From contig JBMOKU010000031.1 in NCBI GenBank assembly GCA_049324315.1, positions 1-8,825 on the forward strand: a DNA stretch of 8,825 nt. Reading direction: 5' to 3'. This document shows, in pieces, positions 6,698 through 8,825 of this stretch. Made by a program: the position numbers and the translations under genes. The notes under the pieces are model-generated. The model worked only from the letters and a program-made list of their open reading frames with translations. It was not told the origin of the DNA and did not search any database. This stretch comes from JBMOKU01 sp049324315. Its GTDB lineage: Bacteria > Bacillota > Clostridia > Peptostreptococcales > Thermotaleaceae. Position 1 is the first letter of the stretch; every line of letters begins with the position of its first letter.

Positions 6698-7858
6698 GGC
6701 CGTAGTTCTAGTGGTAAAGGAGTAGAGACAGCAAATATCAAGTCTGGATTTAACGGGTATGTCATTGTTTCAAGGGATGGGAAGGAACTTTTCAGTGGAG
6801 GCAGCGGTACAATCAATGATGCCTCGGATATTAGACTGGATGAAAATACGGTTTTTGGCATCGCTTCTATTACAAAACCGATGACTGCAATCTGAATCGC
6901 TCTTTTAGAGCAGCGAGGTGTTATAAAGTATACGGACACTATTGACAAATATATAGAAAATGTTCCGAAGGATAAAAAGAAAATCACCATACATCAACTT
7001 TTAACCCATACTTCTGGAGTTATAGATGCTGTAGCAAGTGATACCGAACACCTGGAAAAACAAGAGCTGTTGACCCGTATTTTAACATCGAAACTAATGT
7101 TCGCACCGGGCAGCAAGTACGAATACAGCAATGCCGGATATAGTTTGCTTGCAGCGATTATAGACAATGTATCGGGCAAAACCTATGCCGATTTCATGAG
7201 GGAGGAGGTCTTCGAGCCTCTTGGTATGGAAAATACAGGCTCAACGGGTATGGCGTTTTTCAAAAACCTCAATGTAACAAGCGGATATTATAACGGTAAG
7301 GATTATGGCAAATTGTCCGATTATCCATTCAGTTGGAATGGACTGATAGGGAATGGTGATGTTTTATCTACGCCTAAGGATATGCATATTATGCTGAAAA
7401 ACTTGTTCTCCGGTAAGCTTTTGACGAAAGAAAATCTTGACAAAATGCTCACCCCTTACGTTTCTGAGGAGGAAGGAAGCGACTTTTATTATGGATATGG
7501 CTGGAGCATTATAATGGATGACATACATGGCGAAATCATCACGCACAACGGTGGCGGTTTGTGTGGCAATCATATCGTTACCTATTATGAAAAATATGGT
7601 TTGGGTGTATTTGTATTTAATACACGAATTGAAGACCGGCTACTTTTTGATAATTTTCCGTATTATGTTGATTATCCGGCAGACCAACTAAGCGAAACAA
7701 TTATATCTAACATTTTTACAGGGAAATACCATAGAATGCCTTCACCCATTCTGCCGTTATGGCTTGGTATAGCGAAATATGTTGGAATCATATGTATCAT
7801 ATTGGGGGCTGGATTGGCAATCGCGATTTTAGTCAAACGCAAGATGAATAAAAAATAG
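6698..7858 (+). pseudogene. Broken class-C beta-lactamase-like serine hydrolase with C-terminal membrane anchor
   Basis: A PF00144-type protein with all catalytic motifs still legible: S-x-x-K as SITK (6866-6877), Y-S-N (7124-7132) and the third box HNGGG (7544-7558). The C-terminus has a hydrophobic segment (VGIICIILGAGLAIAILV) followed by Lys/Arg, a membrane anchor seen in some penicillin-binding-protein-like hydrolases. Two lesions: an in-frame TGA at 6893-6895, just after the SxxK helix, and no start codon or signal peptide before the frame is closed by TGA at 6695-6697. Intact members are normally secreted or anchored, so loss of the N-terminus should abolish export. Translation from the internal TTG at 7070 would give 262 residues without the nucleophile, so no active enzyme. 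It is distinct from the EstB-like protein at 172: different motifs and architecture, not a recent duplicate. Confidence 0.82.
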
Positions 7859-7867
7859 GGACGTACC

Positions 7868-7993
7868 ATGTATGAAACAAATCAAGCTTTTTTGATGGAT
7901 AATAACCATAAAACGCAATTTCAGATAAGAAAGCCCAATGGCATTGAGATGGATTATTTATATGATGGGCATCAGTCTGAAAAAATCACTTAA
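7868..7993 (+). CDS. Small hypothetical ORF, 41 residues, possibly a gene fragment
   Basis: ATG at 7868 begins 10 bases after the stop of the broken hydrolase and runs to TAA at 7991-7993. The product is polar, with QFQIRKPNGIEMDYLYDG in the middle. Only a weak GGGA precedes it (7858-7861). I recognise no family. It may be the N-terminal stub of a longer protein or spurious; its close spacing suggests former co-transcription with the hydrolase. Confidence 0.3.
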   Translation: MYETNQAFLMDNNHKTQFQIRKPNGIEMDYLYDGHQSEKIT

Positions 7994-8004
7994 AATGTGT
8001 TATG

Positions 8005-8035
8005 TGGTATAATTAAGGGATAGTTATCCGATAAC
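8005..8035 (+). promoter_or_regulatory. Nitroreductase promoter (extended -10) with palindromic operator
   Basis: TGGTATAAT (8005-8013) is a consensus extended -10 element; no good -35 is seen. Ten bases downstream lies GTTATC-C-GATAAC (8023-8035), a perfect 6-base inverted repeat around one central base. It sits over the expected transcription start and just before the ribosome binding site. This is the arrangement of a repressor site, such as MarR- or TetR-type regulators use for nitroreductase genes; the actual regulator cannot be named. Confidence 0.5.
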
Positions 8036-8052
8036 AAAGGGGAGATGATTTG

Positions 8053-8619
8053 ATGATTGCCAATGAGACTTTAAAAATAATCAAACAACGCAGGAGTATC
8101 AGAAGTTTTAAAGATGAACAGATTAAGGATGAAGAATTACAGGCGGTACTGGAAGCGGGGCTGTATGCTCCTTACGCATGGGAACAGGGGAGGCATTTTA
8201 CTGTAATTCAAAATAAAGAACTGCTGGACAGACTTAATCTTGCAGCAAAAGAAGCCGCCAAGCAAATGGATTTTGAACATTTAAGGGAACTGGGCAATAA
8301 TGAGAGGTTCCATTGTTTGTACAATGCACCAACACTGATTATAGTTTCTGGCAATGAACAGGCTCCCATACCTCTCGAAGCGGATTGTGCCACCGCTACG
8401 CAGAACATGTTGCTTGCAGCAGAGTCAATCGGACTGGGGTCGTGCTGGATTTTCTTTGTTCTGTTAGCGTTTAATTCACCACAAGGTTCTGAATTACGAA
8501 AAGAACTGAGAATACCCGAGGGCTATAAGCCTTACTATTCGGCTTTGTTTGGGTATAAAAATGCTGCGGCAGTTAATATACCAGAAAGAAATTCTAACCT
8601 CATTACATATATCAAATAA
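8053..8619 (+). CDS. Nitroreductase family flavoprotein (FMN-dependent NAD(P)H oxidoreductase)
   Basis: A complete 188-residue nitroreductase-fold protein. RRSIRSF (residues 13-19) is the N-terminal FMN-phosphate-binding motif. GLYAPYAWEQGRHFTVI (36-52) takes the place of the usual 'A-SA-N-QPW' strand, with Glu-Gly where Asn-Gln is common. DCATATQNMLLAAESIGLGS (111-130) is the conserved dimer/FMN helix. LRIPEGYKPYYSALFGYK (152-169) is the C-terminal FMN-loop segment. Such enzymes are cytoplasmic dimers that reduce nitro compounds, quinones or enones; the natural substrate cannot be told. ATG at 8053 is preferred over TTG at 8050 because GGGGAG (8039-8044) is 8 bases before it. It probably forms its own transcription unit under the promoter/operator at 8005-8035. 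Confidence 0.88.
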   Translation: MIANETLKIIKQRRSIRSFKDEQIKDEELQAVLEAGLYAPYAWEQGRHFTVIQNKELLDRLNLAAKEAAKQMDFEHLRELGNNERFHCLYNAPTLIIVSGNEQAPIPLEADCATATQNMLLAAESIGLGSCWIFFVLLAFNSPQGSELRKELRIPEGYKPYYSALFGYKNAAAVNIPERNSNLITYIK

Positions 8620-8690
8620 CTTTATTTATAAAATAACTTTCATTAATATGAACTCGTGTGAGCAGAGCGTTTACATTATTGGAGGATATT

Positions 8691-8783
8691 ATGAAGGAAC
8701 ACCAGTTTACAAGTTTGATTAAGCCACTTGATCTTTGTCAAGAAAGCTCCTTACCGCTTTTTTCATGGTTGAATAAATTTTAG
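8691..8783 (+). CDS. Short ORF of 30 residues with a strong ribosome binding site
   Basis: GGAGG (8681-8685), 5 bases before ATG at 8691, is as good as any ribosome binding site in the window, and the frame ends with TAG at 8781-8783. The peptide (it begins MKEHQFTSLIKPLDLCQESS) matches nothing I recognise. It may be a real small protein, a leader peptide, or the stub of a gene cut at its 3' side; the hairpin just after its stop would suit either a leader or a junction. Confidence 0.35.
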   Translation: MKEHQFTSLIKPLDLCQESSLPLFSWLNKF

Positions 8784-8784
8784 T

Positions 8785-8808
8785 ACTTTCGAAGCTGGAT
8801 ACGAAAGT
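8785..8808. repeat. Hairpin-forming inverted repeat right after the 30-residue ORF
   Basis: ACTTTCG (8785-8791) and CGAAAGT (8802-8808) are perfect 7-base arms around a 10-base loop, starting 2 bases after the TAG. There is no T-run behind it, so it is not a standard terminator. It could be an attenuator stem, an operator, or the end of a mobile element continuing beyond the window. Confidence 0.35.
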
Positions 8809-8825
8809 GTCAAATATTAATTCTT

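Noticed and set aside
6695..6740. tRNA-like D-arm wording (CGTAGTTCTAGTGGTAAAGG)
   Set aside because: No matching acceptor stem, anticodon arm or T-arm with TTCGA-type loop follows at the right distances.
6124..6990. Open 288-codon frame on the minus strand
   Set aside because: It lies antisense to the end of rph and the broken hydrolase, both of which have clear family motifs; its translation has no recognisable domain.
7070..7858. 262-codon ORF from TTG 7070 as a functional hydrolase
   Set aside because: The start lacks a ribosome binding site and lies downstream of the SxxK nucleophile motif, so it is the 3' part of a pseudogene.

Overview
The window is low-GC DNA with strong AGGAGG-type ribosome binding sites, TATAAT-type promoters and Firmicutes-like proteins. 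A clostridial or bacillar host is the best guess; the species cannot be told from the sequence. No rRNA, tRNA, CRISPR array or complete insertion sequence is visible.

Layout from left to right. (1) A gene leaving the left edge on the minus strand (only its first 13 codons are present) is divergent from an intact EstB-like serine hydrolase (172-1350). (2) At 1382-1585 lies the dead 3' end of a WYL-domain regulator. It is followed by about 500 bases without an intact gene, containing repeat-like debris and one strong orphan terminator (1937-1972). (3) A promoter with a CRP/FNR-like palindrome leads into a DUF4143-type AAA ATPase gene (2105-3430). This gene is dead: it has two in-frame TAG codons and two mutually compensating frameshifts. 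(4) A 53-codon ORF at 3457 looks like the cut-off N-terminus of a restriction-endonuclease/STAND-type protein. (5) After a degenerate leader that may hold the tail of a TetR-type regulator comes the largest gene, an intact 871-residue rifamycin phosphotransferase (rph, 3947-6562). (6) A second, unrelated class-C beta-lactamase-like gene (6698-7858) is broken: it lacks a start and signal peptide and has an in-frame TGA. (7) A 41-codon orphan ORF, an intact nitroreductase (8053-8619) with a likely palindromic operator, and a 30-codon ORF plus hairpin complete the window.

The three intact genes (serine hydrolase, rifamycin phosphotransferase, nitroreductase) each have their own ribosome binding site, and two have recognisable promoter elements. 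They look like single-gene transcription units, all of the small-molecule or xenobiotic-modifying type, set among decaying regulator and defence-type genes. The pattern suggests an accessory, gene-turnover region rather than one co-operating pathway. I did not find a convincing new multi-gene system. The points most worth following are the rph gene with its uneven base composition, the multiply broken ATPase under a palindromic control site, the truncated defence-type N-terminus, and the nitroreductase operator.
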